A stretch of 46,165 nt of DNA from the NCBI GenBank assembly GCA_018896525.1, contig JAHIMR010000017.1, positions 1-46,165 on the forward strand, given 5' to 3'. The translations under genes and the position numbers were made by a program. The notes under the pieces are model-generated. The model searched no databases, had not been told where the DNA came from, and saw only the letters and a program-made list of their open reading frames with translations. This stretch comes from Actinomycetota bacterium (GTDB taxonomy: Bacteria > Actinomycetota > Geothermincolia > Fen-727 > Anoxymicrobiaceae). This document shows, piece by piece, positions 30,978 through 39,854 of the stretch (the first letter of the stretch is position 1; each line of letters begins with the position of its first letter).

Positions 30978-32324
30978 TCAGTTCTCCTGGTACGTTTCGC
31001 AAACGCTGTCAAAAACCCGTGCCAGATCCCCGGCAAGGTTCTTTCTGTTGTACTTCTGGAGTTCACTTTCGTCTGGCTCGTACCCAATCGTTCCGGTCTC
31101 CTGGAACTCCTTGATCCATCCGCATAATATCTCCTCGAGTTCCGATTCGCTGGTAGCGACCGCACCCGTTCCGGTCTTTTCCACCATGTCCTTTATCACG
31201 CCGCCGTGCGGAGCCCAAACCATAATCGGGCGACCGGCGCCAAAGTACTCAAAAACCTTGCTGCCGTGTATGGCGCTGGTCAATGGATGATCCATGAGGA
31301 TAGCCAGGAGTGCCGTTGACTCCTTCTGTTTTCGCAGTATCTCATCACGCGGAACCAGGCCGTTCAACTCCAGGATGTTCTTGTGCGTCAAGGAGTCCCT
31401 CAGATCCTGCAGTCGTGGTTCGAAATCCGAATACAGCCTTATCAGGACATCGTTCTCGTCGACATCCCCCCTTTCGACAATCCGATCCAATACCCGTATC
31501 ACCGGGCTCGGATCACGTTTCAGCTGGTAGAGAAATCCACCGTAAGTCAGTACCAGCTTGTCGTTGATGTCCCGGGCATCAACCTTGTGGTCATCCGGGT
31601 CGTATCCGTTGGTGATGACCGTAATCTTTTTTCCCCCTTGGAGTTCGAGCAGCATGTCCAGGTACCGGCTGTTGACAGTCACCAGGCAGTCGGCTTTTCT
31701 CAGTATCCTCTTCTCCAGGAATCTCTCGGCCTTCCTTCTCGAGGAACTCCTGGCGAGGAACGGGTCCTGCGACCACAGATCCCTGTAGTCGGCAACCCAC
31801 GGCACACCCGTCAGGCGCTTGAGAACGTAGGCGATAATATGGCTGCTCGGTGGAGGCGAGCTGCTGTAGATCACCTCATAAGAAGCCCGGCGAAGCTCCC
31901 TCAAGCCCGTATATACCGCGAAGGGAATCCAGGTGACCCCTCTGTCGGGAAACGCAACCCAGTTCTTCACGAACTTCGAAATCGCACCGATCGCGAAGGC
32001 CCTAACCCTTGGAATAACACCTTTGCCCGAGGATTCCCCGTGAGACAACTGGAGCCTTGTATCCTTTTCAGGGTCAAGATCGAGTAGCCTCATCGCCGAT
32101 GTGAACGGATCATTGAACCTCGCCTTGACCACTTTGATCCCTTCCATATCCTCGCGTTCGGGGCCGGTAACCCTGCTATCGACAGAATCGGTAACGGTGA
32201 GTACGGTCGGCTCCCAACCGAATTGCCCGAGATACTTCGCGAACTTCCTGGATCGCACATGTCCCGCCCCTTTTGTCGGGAAGAACTGAAAGCAGATCAT
32301 TAACACCTTATTGGGCTGAATCAT
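30978..32324 (-). CDS. Glycosyltransferase, GT4-like
   Basis: A 448-residue GT-B transferase. N-terminal half: VLMICFQFFPTKGAGHVRSRKFAKYLGQFGWEPTVLTVT, VIYSSSPPPSSHIIAYVLKRLTGVPWVADYRDLWSQDP. C-terminal half: LVLTYGGFLYQLKRDPSPVIRVLDRI, ILELNGLVPRDEIL and AIHGSKVFEYFGAGRPIMVWAP with the conserved Glu. The SPPPSSH and DYRDLWS wording is seen in many capsule and exopolysaccharide transferases. ATG 32,324; a second ATG eight codons in, after AAGGTG, is equally possible. It forms a two-gene unit with the epimerase, convergent with the GT-C gene and divergent from the lyase-like gene. Confidence 0.85.
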   Translation of the reverse strand: MIQPNKVLMICFQFFPTKGAGHVRSRKFAKYLGQFGWEPTVLTVTDSVDSRVTGPEREDMEGIKVVKARFNDPFTSAMRLLDLDPEKDTRLQLSHGESSGKGVIPRVRAFAIGAISKFVKNWVAFPDRGVTWIPFAVYTGLRELRRASYEVIYSSSPPPSSHIIAYVLKRLTGVPWVADYRDLWSQDPFLARSSSRRKAERFLEKRILRKADCLVTVNSRYLDMLLELQGGKKITVITNGYDPDDHKVDARDINDKLVLTYGGFLYQLKRDPSPVIRVLDRIVERGDVDENDVLIRLYSDFEPRLQDLRDSLTHKNILELNGLVPRDEILRKQKESTALLAILMDHPLTSAIHGSKVFEYFGAGRPIMVWAPHGGVIKDMVEKTGTGAVATSESELEEILCGWIKEFQETGTIGYEPDESELQKYNRKNLAGDLARVFDSVCETYQEN

Positions 32325-32404
32325 CCCTTAAAACCACCTTAGGCTATTCCAGGCAAGGCGTGCGGCAATCGTTAACAGCGTTATGTTCGGGGAGCCAAGT
32401 ACAG

Positions 32405-32410
32405 TATAAT
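32405..32410 (+). promoter_or_regulatory. Possible -10 upstream of the lyase-like gene
   Basis: TATAAT 44 bp before the ATG at 32,454, in the 129-bp divergent gap. No convincing -35 is seen. Confidence 0.35.
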
Positions 32411-32453
32411 ATGCCTTTGCGAAATAGCCAAATATCTAGAGACTGCGTGCTCA

Positions 32454-35330
32454 ATGGATAAATTTACAAACAGTATTCTCAAGGTTGCTCGCAGACTCTC
32501 GATACCAGATCGGTTCGATTTCTCCAGCTTTATTTTATTACTGATAGCCGGATCAATCGGTGGAACCCTTTCTTTCTTGTTGAATTCCACCATATTGCGT
32601 CGTTTCAGCGAGGCCAACAACCTGAACCCTTACTACCTTGTCCTTTTCGGCGTTCTTGTCGGCCTGTTCTGTTTTCCGTTTCTTCCGTCCGTTAGCGCCG
32701 AAAAGGAGCGTTTCCGGACCAGGAAAAGCATGTTTCTTCTTGCGATAACAGCGACTGCCGCGACTGCGTTACTACTGCTGGCGATCTATCTTCTTGGGGA
32801 AAGCCTTTGGATTTCATCTCTCCTGCTACCCATGTTATTCGCTGTCTGTATTTGCTCGGGCTATGTGCTTCTTGCCAACATCACTTCCATCAGGCTACTG
32901 AATCTCCCGCTTGCGACTTCGGGTGCGGTCGCCGGGGGGCTGGTTGCCGCGATCTTGTCCGCTCTACTGTTAAACCTGAGAATGCATTTCTCGATAGACG
33001 AAGGCTACCTCTTTCTATATAGCATACTGCTGTGTGCCCCGGGAATCATCCTTGGCGTTGTCGTTTCTCTTTTCGTCCAGGTGCGGGATCTCCTGGCAGG
33101 AAACAAATCGCGATCCAGATCCCCCGGGATACTCTGGCCAAGGGCTATCTTCCTCTTGTTGGCGATGGTTCTTGTTGCCTGTGTTGTCACTGTCTATTTA
33201 TTCTCCTACTGGCACACTCTTGGCATTGGGTCCACAGGCGAGGAAGGACAGATGTTCTTCATCGAGCCCACACCTTTGAGTACGGAAGCCTCAGACGCGC
33301 CAACACGTGATGTATATGACCGTGAGAAGATTGTTTCTCTTCTCAGAGATCAGTCGGAGACAATTGACACACTCACGACGATCTATATTCTGTCCGGCGA
33401 AGAAGAGGCCGGCAGAAAAGCCCGGGATATTCTTGTCCAAGCTGCTCAGGACGATAAGTACTGTGACTTGGCCAAGGCAACCAAGAACTGGCAGTACGAC
33501 GCAACCACCTTTGTCTACAACTACCTGCTACTGAACGAGAAGGACCCGGAACTGTTCTCCGAGTCAGACAGAAATCAAATCCTGGCATGGTTCAAGATGC
33601 TCAATGAAAACGCGTTTGTAAAGAACTGGGGGGACTACGTATACGCTGTACTGTTCAAGAAAAAGCCCAGCGGTATTTATGAGAATCAGGAAATCGGGAT
33701 TGGCCTCCTTGCGGTACTCGCCGAGGCCCTCGAATCGAAGTACCCTGAGCTGGCCAGGAAAGACAAGGATTATGTTGAGCGTCATGGTGTGGGGTGGACT
33801 AATAACTTCAGGAACACCGACGACGCCATTACTTATCATCATAGTATATGGGTGAAGAACGCATACATGATGTATGAATACGGATGCGAAGACAAGGATA
33901 ACGCTGTCATAAGGGACAACGCCAGGAATTCATTCGAGTGGATACTGGCGCAATGGCCACCTAACGGGATGAACCCGACATACAATTCATACTCGTCCTA
34001 TATGCCAATTGATGACATGGCTATCGGAGCCTACCTTTTCAAGGACGGCAGGTACAAGTGGCTGTCAGAAAGAATGATTGAAAGCCAGATTGAGTATGAA
34101 GGCCCGGATTTCGACTCAACCAAAGGGCTTCATCTATGGGATGACACCATCACATCTCAAACACCGCAAATCGGCTCATGCCTGTTATTCGGCACAACGG
34201 GGACCGCCAGCAAACCGGGTGCCCTGAAGCCGGACAAGGTCGTTCTCCGTGATGGGTGGAAACAAGACAGCCTCTATTCCCTCTTGAACCTCAGGTTCTC
34301 CGGATGGCACTCATATAAAGCGACGAATTCAATAATCTCGATAATGAGCGGCGAACCTTTCGTGGTCGAAAAGCTCGAAGAGAGAATTCACTCCTGGCTG
34401 CCAACCGCCAACGCGTCAACCAGAGACAGGAAAATATACCGGGAGTGGCTGAACTGCTTTCAAATCGAACTCAGCGGCTACGAGAAACTGGTCCGTTATC
34501 TAACAGGGTTCGGCTCGGAGTGGAGCCAGGATCCTCCCAGGTTCGCGGAAATCGTCTACTTTGACAAAGACGACAGCTTGTCCATGGACATCTCCATAAC
34601 CAGGATCAACAAGTGGCACGGGTGGAACCATACCAGGACGATGGTGCTGGTTAGAGACAAATACCTGGCCGTTCTGGATCAGGCGGACGGGAACGACAAG
34701 AGAAGGTCGGCACTTGCATGGCATTTACATGGCGATATAACGGAAGACGATTCTTCATTTCTGCTGGACCAGGGAGCAGATAAACTCAACTTCTTCCTGC
34801 CGCGCAACACCGGCTGGTACCAGGTTGATTCCAACAAGCGTGAACCAGTGGATGACGGAAAAGATATTGAGGTTCATAAGTCCGACATGGATGTATTCCT
34901 GGAGTCGTCAGGGAGAGACAGCGTTGGCTTCATCGGTGTTTTTCAGCCGGTGAGGGAAGGAAATGACATCAAGGTTGCTTGCGTCCAGGTTACCGATGAA
35001 CACGGGAAAGAGGCGTATCCAGGGGCTATCGGCGTAGAAGTGACGGAGCCGGGTTGCCGGGTCATGATCTGCTCAAGCACCAAGAACGCTCTTTTCTCCT
35101 ACGGGGGAGAACTTCAATCAAACGCGGGTTTTATCATCTATGAAATGAGAGATTCTGATACCTCCATCAAGTTCGATGGAGGCGATGTTTTCATTATCGA
35201 AAAGACAGAAAAACCTGACTGTATCGTGTTTGGTTCGACTGAACTTCTCGAGGGTGAGGATTGGACCTATTCGGGGGACACGTTGCGGATCAGCACTCCG
35301 GGAGACGAGGGCTGCCTGGAGATCAATTAG
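32454..35330 (+). CDS. Membrane-tethered polysaccharide-lyase-like protein
   Basis: A 958-residue protein with two parts. Residues ~24-252 hold about seven membrane helices. From ~260 a large domain follows. First a helical section (DTLTTIYILSGEEEAGRKARDIL, NTDDAITYHHSIWVKNAYMMYEYG, MAIGAYLFKDGRYKWLSERMI), then a beta-rich section (VVLRDGWKQDSLYSLLNLRFSGWHSYKATNSIISIMSGEPFVVEKL, TRTMVLVRDKYLAVLDQADG). This helical-toroid-plus-beta order and several phrases recall heparinase II/III-type and related lyases, though the usual second metal His is not seen. It could cleave uronic-acid glycans outside the cell by beta-elimination. I know of no named protein with this membrane fusion. The start lacks a strong ribosome site; the stop overlaps the convergent gene by eight bases. 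Confidence 0.6.
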   Translation: MDKFTNSILKVARRLSIPDRFDFSSFILLLIAGSIGGTLSFLLNSTILRRFSEANNLNPYYLVLFGVLVGLFCFPFLPSVSAEKERFRTRKSMFLLAITATAATALLLLAIYLLGESLWISSLLLPMLFAVCICSGYVLLANITSIRLLNLPLATSGAVAGGLVAAILSALLLNLRMHFSIDEGYLFLYSILLCAPGIILGVVVSLFVQVRDLLAGNKSRSRSPGILWPRAIFLLLAMVLVACVVTVYLFSYWHTLGIGSTGEEGQMFFIEPTPLSTEASDAPTRDVYDREKIVSLLRDQSETIDTLTTIYILSGEEEAGRKARDILVQAAQDDKYCDLAKATKNWQYDATTFVYNYLLLNEKDPELFSESDRNQILAWFKMLNENAFVKNWGDYVYAVLFKKKPSGIYENQEIGIGLLAVLAEALESKYPELARKDKDYVERHGVGWTNNFRNTDDAITYHHSIWVKNAYMMYEYGCEDKDNAVIRDNARNSFEWILAQWPPNGMNPTYNSYSSYMPIDDMAIGAYLFKDGRYKWLSERMIESQIEYEGPDFDSTKGLHLWDDTITSQTPQIGSCLLFGTTGTASKPGALKPDKVVLRDGWKQDSLYSLLNLRFSGWHSYKATNSIISIMSGEPFVVEKLEERIHSWLPTANASTRDRKIYREWLNCFQIELSGYEKLVRYLTGFGSEWSQDPPRFAEIVYFDKDDSLSMDISITRINKWHGWNHTRTMVLVRDKYLAVLDQADGNDKRRSALAWHLHGDITEDDSSFLLDQGADKLNFFLPRNTGWYQVDSNKREPVDDGKDIEVHKSDMDVFLESSGRDSVGFIGVFQPVREGNDIKVACVQVTDEHGKEAYPGAIGVEVTEPGCRVMICSSTKNALFSYGGELQSNAGFIIYEMRDSDTSIKFDGGDVFIIEKTEKPDCIVFGSTELLEGEDWTYSGDTLRISTPGDEGCLEIN

Positions 35331-36000
35331 GAGCCTTCCGGCCGGAGCGCCGCTTGTTGAGAGCTTCAACGCATACGATTACCAGGCAGGAGGAGAAAGA
35401 GATTAGAAGCAGCCAGTGCCTTATTCCGTCAACATAAGTCACGGCTTTGTAACTCAGAATTGTATACACCGTCATCGCGAGATATACCAGAAACGATACG
35501 AAGAACACGAGGTAGCCGGCATTTACCTCCGCATCAACGGCGACTCTCTCCGATTTGATCCTGACCACCGGCATGCTTATCATTACCGCTCCTGCGATGC
35601 ACAGGATAACCGGCAGCCCGCCCCAACCAAAATCCAACAGGGGTCTCGGCACGTTGAACGGCCCGGGAATTGTCCCCAGCCCCAACAGCGAAACGAGTAG
35701 CAGTACGGCGCCGGAAACGGCGACCGGGATCCTTCCAGGGGTGCCGAGAGGAACCCCTACCGCCTTTCTTCCCTCTTCATACACGTCGTCCCAAACCGCG
35801 GCGAAAACGACAAACAGGTAGACGAAGATCAGGGCGGCGAAAAGCATAGCGCTCCTGGAGCCGACCTGGTGAACGATGACAAGAGCAGCCGCGGAACCGA
35901 TCAGGCTGGCAGAGATGAGTACCGGCCTGAAATTGCTTGAAGCAAGCCGTCTCGGTGTTTTTCCCAAGCCCTTAATGCCCCCACGGGTTTCCTCGTTCAT
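35323..36000 (-). CDS. Six-helix membrane protein, function unknown
   Basis: A 225-residue, very hydrophobic protein with about six membrane helices (e.g. PVLISASLIGSAAALVIVH, MLFAALIFVYLFVVFAAVW, VSGAVLLLVSLLGLG, ILCIAGAVMISMPVV, LVFFVSFLVYLAMTVYTIL, HWLLLISFSSCLVIVCVEA) and a basic C-terminus. I do not recognise a family. The ATG at 36,000 overlaps the stop of the GT-C gene (ATGA-type overlap), so it is translated with that gene and may assist it. Its end overlaps the lyase-like gene end on the other strand. Confidence 0.7.
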   Translation of the reverse strand: MNEETRGGIKGLGKTPRRLASSNFRPVLISASLIGSAAALVIVHQVGSRSAMLFAALIFVYLFVVFAAVWDDVYEEGRKAVGVPLGTPGRIPVAVSGAVLLLVSLLGLGTIPGPFNVPRPLLDFGWGGLPVILCIAGAVMISMPVVRIKSERVAVDAEVNAGYLVFFVSFLVYLAMTVYTILSYKAVTYVDGIRHWLLLISFSSCLVIVCVEALNKRRSGRKAPN

Positions 36001-37658
36001 TTCTCTTGAAACCCTTCTTCGAGATAAACTCTGAACAACCAGTCAATTCCGTTCGCGGTCGTATAGACGGTTATCTCCTGCACCCCGATGTCATCGTTTC
36101 CCCTGCGGATATGGGTTGGTAAATCCAAGTAGAAAGGGTGATACCAGGAAGCCTCCATGATATAGACATCGTATCCCCCCTCAAGCAGTTCTCTGATGTA
36201 ACCAATCAACTTTTCGATTCTTTCAGGTTGGTCTTTGGCTTCTATCGGACCGGAGGTTATTACGTTCTTCCCTACTATTACCTTTGAATAGAAGGGAGCG
36301 ACTATCACGGCGTTCTCGGGAAGCCCGTTGGCGATGTCGTTGACCCGTCTGAATCCCGCCTTCTGGTCAGCGTGTGCTTCCAGGCCACGGGAGCCTACCA
36401 TCAGGGTGGTGATCTGCATGGCCAGGAAGGCAATGATGAAAAAGGTGATCAGTGCCCTGTATGCGTTCCTGCCGATAACATCTCCAACACGTTCAATCAG
36501 TACCGGTGCTCCTATTGCCAGGAGCATGTATATTATCAACAGATGCCGCGCGTATGAAGAAGCGACGTAAGAATCCGGGTAATAGTAGACCCCGGTACAG
36601 ATGTAATAGCTCCAGAACGCCATGACAAGGAGCATGGCTACAGCGAATGAGCGCTGGCTTCCTCCGGCTAATAACATGAGGAGTATCCCTATAATGCCCG
36701 CAAGAACCAGCATGGGAAAAGGTTCGAATATAAACGTATACGCGTCCTTGTACATCTTTGAGAAATAGGGGCGCAAGAGATTCTGACCGGCCCTCATAAA
36801 GATGTCTCTTATGCCGCTGCCTATTCCCCCGGTGTTTTCCGTTTCGGCCGAGCTGTTCTTTTCCTGGGTTTGCGTTGACTCAACATACCCCGAAGCAAGA
36901 GGCTTCTTATAAATCATCGTATTTAGAAGCAGTATCGGAGAAAGCGCCAGGATCAATATGAGTATGGCCGCAACAGTCTTCCATAGCTTGAACGACCGCC
37001 TGTTCAATAAGATGATCGGAAACAACCATACTATTATTAACGCGTATTCGTACCGCATCCAGATAGTCAGCGCAAAGGAAACAGCGCAGAGCAGATACCA
37101 GCGAAACCGCCCGTCTCCCCCGTACGCTATCCTGGCGAGAAAGTAAAGGCCAACCACCAGCAGTGCACACCCGGGGATGTTTGAAAACAACATGTTGTTC
37201 CAGTACAGGAAAGGGGCCGAAAGCGCGAGGAGAGCGGTCGCGATCAGGGCCTTCTTTTCGTCCATGACCAACGCGACAAGCATATACAAGAAGATAAGAA
37301 GGACCAATCCAAACAGCGGAATCAGGTAGAAAGGCCCTTGTTCACCAAGAAACATGCCAATAGCACAGACGAAGAAAAGGCCGTAGGCCCTGGTCGGTAC
37401 AACCCTTCCCTTGGAGAACGTTGTACCGGCCGGAGTGAATAAGGGTTCTTCCAGTACCTCGTTGAGCGGAATGCTCACCGTAAGGCTGCCGGTCTCCTTC
37501 AAGTTTCTGCCGATTAAGTATGCTTCGTGGTCATCGGGATGAATAGACCAGTTTCCACCGCGAAGATTTGTGTAGTTCATGAGCAGGAAGGAGACAAGCA
37601 GTAACGCCACCAGGGCCAACCGGTAAGGCGATTTCAGGTTCTTTTGCCATCCCGACAT
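35997..37658 (-). CDS. GT-C membrane glycosyltransferase, paralogue 2
   Basis: A ~553-residue multi-spanning protein related to the one at 28,204. After the first helix comes NWSIHPDDHEAYLIGRNLKETGSL, the same acidic loop. Shared further on: LYWNNMLFSNIPGCALLVVGLYFLARIAYGG (compare YWSNMLFTNIPALSFFMGGLYYLAR), IWMRYEYALI and YVASSYARHLL (compare LASSYTRYFL). The C-terminal soluble part (~440 on) includes RRVNDIANGLPENAVIVAPF. These matches are read by eye. ATG 37,658 is preferred; TTG 37,694 is an alternative. Role as for paralogue 1, probably with a different sugar. Confidence 0.75.
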   Translation of the reverse strand: MSGWQKNLKSPYRLALVALLLVSFLLMNYTNLRGGNWSIHPDDHEAYLIGRNLKETGSLTVSIPLNEVLEEPLFTPAGTTFSKGRVVPTRAYGLFFVCAIGMFLGEQGPFYLIPLFGLVLLIFLYMLVALVMDEKKALIATALLALSAPFLYWNNMLFSNIPGCALLVVGLYFLARIAYGGDGRFRWYLLCAVSFALTIWMRYEYALIIVWLFPIILLNRRSFKLWKTVAAILILILALSPILLLNTMIYKKPLASGYVESTQTQEKNSSAETENTGGIGSGIRDIFMRAGQNLLRPYFSKMYKDAYTFIFEPFPMLVLAGIIGILLMLLAGGSQRSFAVAMLLVMAFWSYYICTGVYYYPDSYVASSYARHLLIIYMLLAIGAPVLIERVGDVIGRNAYRALITFFIIAFLAMQITTLMVGSRGLEAHADQKAGFRRVNDIANGLPENAVIVAPFYSKVIVGKNVITSGPIEAKDQPERIEKLIGYIRELLEGGYDVYIMEASWYHPFYLDLPTHIRRGNDDIGVQEITVYTTANGIDWLFRVYLEEGFQEK

Positions 37659-37802
37659 GAGCTTTCGTAACAAGCAACACCACGCCTTTATCAACCGTAC
37701 TGCTTATCGACTAGTAGTTCACCATTTGGACACCGTTTCTTCTTGAGCCCATGCCGCTTAAACCTGCATCATCAGGGGCCTGTCATCCTGGCATTCCCCG
37801 GG

Positions 37803-38258
37803 TCAGTCGCGAACGTCGTGCACCGGGTTGGACACCTGCACCAATGAAGGAGACAGGATTATTGCTATAAGGCCTACCCCGATCGCGAGAATACCGCCTA
37901 TTCTCCCAGAAGCGGCGATCCTTATTAAGACCAGGAAACCGGTAAACAAGCCGAGTGCGACCACCAGCAGGATTTCCACCCCGGCTTGCCTTGCCGATTT
38001 CTCGTCCGGCCTCATGATAGTTTTCTCCTCGTAGGTGAACATGGTAATCACGCCGGTTGCCAGGACTACCGCCACCAGGATATTCAGATTCAGGAAATCG
38101 CTTACAAATCCCTTCTTGATTTCCTCAATGAGCAACAGGAATATGTAGACCGCCAGCGTCCCGAAGAACAACTCGTGGATCACCAGAGTCGCGTAATCAA
38201 TGAACCTGCTTACCCTTTTCTTTCTGATTAATCTCTTCTGTGAGTTCTTCTGGTCCAT
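37803..38258 (-). CDS. Four-helix small membrane protein, function unknown
   Basis: A 151-residue protein with a basic N-terminus (KRLIRKKRVSR) and four predicted helices in two pairs: ATLVIHELFFGTLAVYIFLLLIEEI, LNILVAVVLATGVITMFTY, VEILLVVALGLFTGFLVLI and IGGILAIGVGLIAIIL. I recognise no family. It lies 37 bp after the exported protein at 38,296 and in the same direction as the GT-C gene that follows, so it probably belongs to the same operon. Confidence 0.65.
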   Translation of the reverse strand: MDQKNSQKRLIRKKRVSRFIDYATLVIHELFFGTLAVYIFLLLIEEIKKGFVSDFLNLNILVAVVLATGVITMFTYEEKTIMRPDEKSARQAGVEILLVVALGLFTGFLVLIRIAASGRIGGILAIGVGLIAIILSPSLVQVSNPVHDVRD

Positions 38259-38295
38259 ATACCTGCCTCGCTAAACAGGGCTTCCTGGTAGACAA

Positions 38296-39777
38296 TCATT
38301 TCGTGGTTACGGTCAGTTTCAACGATTCTATGATGATTTCCCCGTTGTCCTCCACAAGTCCGGGGGAGAGCACCGCGAACCGCAGCACGCCGTCGGTGGC
38401 CATCGCGCCCGAAATATCTATGGAAGCCGTCTTGGTGAACAGTTCTCCCTCCCGCTCAGGGGCTGTGTACCCCGCGATGATATAGTCAACGTTGGTCAGG
38501 GAGACGCCCGGATCGTACTCAAGCGTTTTCAATGGAAATGGATCGAAGAAGGATTCCCTGGAAAACGCGAAGCAGGAGTCTTCCGATTCTACAATCACGT
38601 CTCCCATCTCCAACTTGATAGAATTGACACCTTCTTCCAACTCCTGAACCGTACTCTTAGAGCCTTCATAGACCACAACCTTTTGCTCCTGGTTAATCTC
38701 CATGACCTGTGAGTATTCCGGGTGCCACATCCTGACGCTGATCTGCTCGGCATCAGTGTAGAGTGTAACCTCTTTGCTTGGTCCCACCATGTAAACGTCA
38801 TGGTCCGCCAGGAAGACCTCTTGAAAAGCGCAGAAATAGTTCTCGGAAAACGATATGTCGCTCATTAGCACGTCAGAGCCGCAGTTGAATACTATCTTGT
38901 AGACGCCCTCATCCAGATCCGGTAACAGCGCATAGACTCGATTCGGCTTGCCGGGAACTATGCTGGCGGAAGCGTCGCCGTCATCCGGGACTGTTTCTGA
39001 GTAGACCAATTCATCACCTTTGAAGATATGCATGGACAACTCATCTTCTCCCTGGTATATATTGATATCCTGCTTTGTTATCGACAGCAACGGACTTTCA
39101 TCACCGGTCACGTAAGCGTAGAACGTATGTGGCCCCCTGAGAGTCGCGTTAATCCTGGTCGGCTCATTTGCCCTTGCGGCATCGATGAACGGTTGCGGCT
39201 GATCTACTTGATGGTGATAGGTCGCCACGCTGTATCTTCTGCCCTGTGCCAGCTCCTCTTCAGCCATCCGGGGAAGCTCATCGATGAAACCATCTATCGT
39301 TTCATACACATCCGACTTCTGATAAAGCGTACGGTCCTTATCTTCAATCTTGTACCATTTCAACATATTGAGCGAATTGTTGTTGATCGGCATGTACAGG
39401 TATCTGCTGTCTGGAGGCCCTTTCACTCCGATTAACAACTCATTAGGATTCCCTTGATACTTGATCTCCGCAGTTAGACGATTGAACTCCTCGTAGGGCA
39501 CCTCGACCTCAAATGTAACCTCGTCGGTAATCATCTTCATCTGTGGTACCTGGCAAATCACTCCCTCTTCGTCAGTCCCCGCGATCGATGAGAAGGTGAA
39601 GGGCGATACCATTTTCACCTTACCCGGTTCTCCCCAGGGTCCAAACTCGAGGACAATCTCCGCCCCGAACGGAGCAACACTCAGGTAGACAAGGACAACC
39701 ACTATCCCCGCCGCGACAAGGACGATGAAGGACCATACGAGTCTTTTCACAGTACGCTTCTGTTGTCCGTCAATCAA
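38296..39777 (-). CDS. Membrane-anchored exported protein, function unknown
   Basis: A ~493-residue protein with one N-terminal helix (VWSFIVLVAAGIVVVLVYLSV), then an all-extracytoplasmic, beta-rich sequence. Early strands read AEIVLEFGPWGEPGKVKMVSPFTF; a later part (~220-320) looks like an Ig-like or carbohydrate-associated module (INATLRGPHTFYAYVTGDESPLLSITKQDINIYQGEDEL, VYALLPDLDEGVYKIVFN). It ends with another beta module. No catalytic motif seen. Start uncertain: TTG 39,777 with GGGGA upstream, or TTG 39,795. It stands between glycosyltransferase and GT-C genes and may be part of the export or surface apparatus. Confidence 0.6.
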   Translation of the reverse strand: MIDGQQKRTVKRLVWSFIVLVAAGIVVVLVYLSVAPFGAEIVLEFGPWGEPGKVKMVSPFTFSSIAGTDEEGVICQVPQMKMITDEVTFEVEVPYEEFNRLTAEIKYQGNPNELLIGVKGPPDSRYLYMPINNNSLNMLKWYKIEDKDRTLYQKSDVYETIDGFIDELPRMAEEELAQGRRYSVATYHHQVDQPQPFIDAARANEPTRINATLRGPHTFYAYVTGDESPLLSITKQDINIYQGEDELSMHIFKGDELVYSETVPDDGDASASIVPGKPNRVYALLPDLDEGVYKIVFNCGSDVLMSDISFSENYFCAFQEVFLADHDVYMVGPSKEVTLYTDAEQISVRMWHPEYSQVMEINQEQKVVVYEGSKSTVQELEEGVNSIKLEMGDVIVESEDSCFAFSRESFFDPFPLKTLEYDPGVSLTNVDYIIAGYTAPEREGELFTKTASIDISGAMATDGVLRFAVLSPGLVEDNGEIIIESLKLTVTTK

Positions 39778-39854
39778 CTCTCTATCTCCCCTCAATACTG
39801 TCCTGATGCCGTTTCCGGCAGGCGGTCTGAATGAAGCCTCCGGGGATCCGGCGT

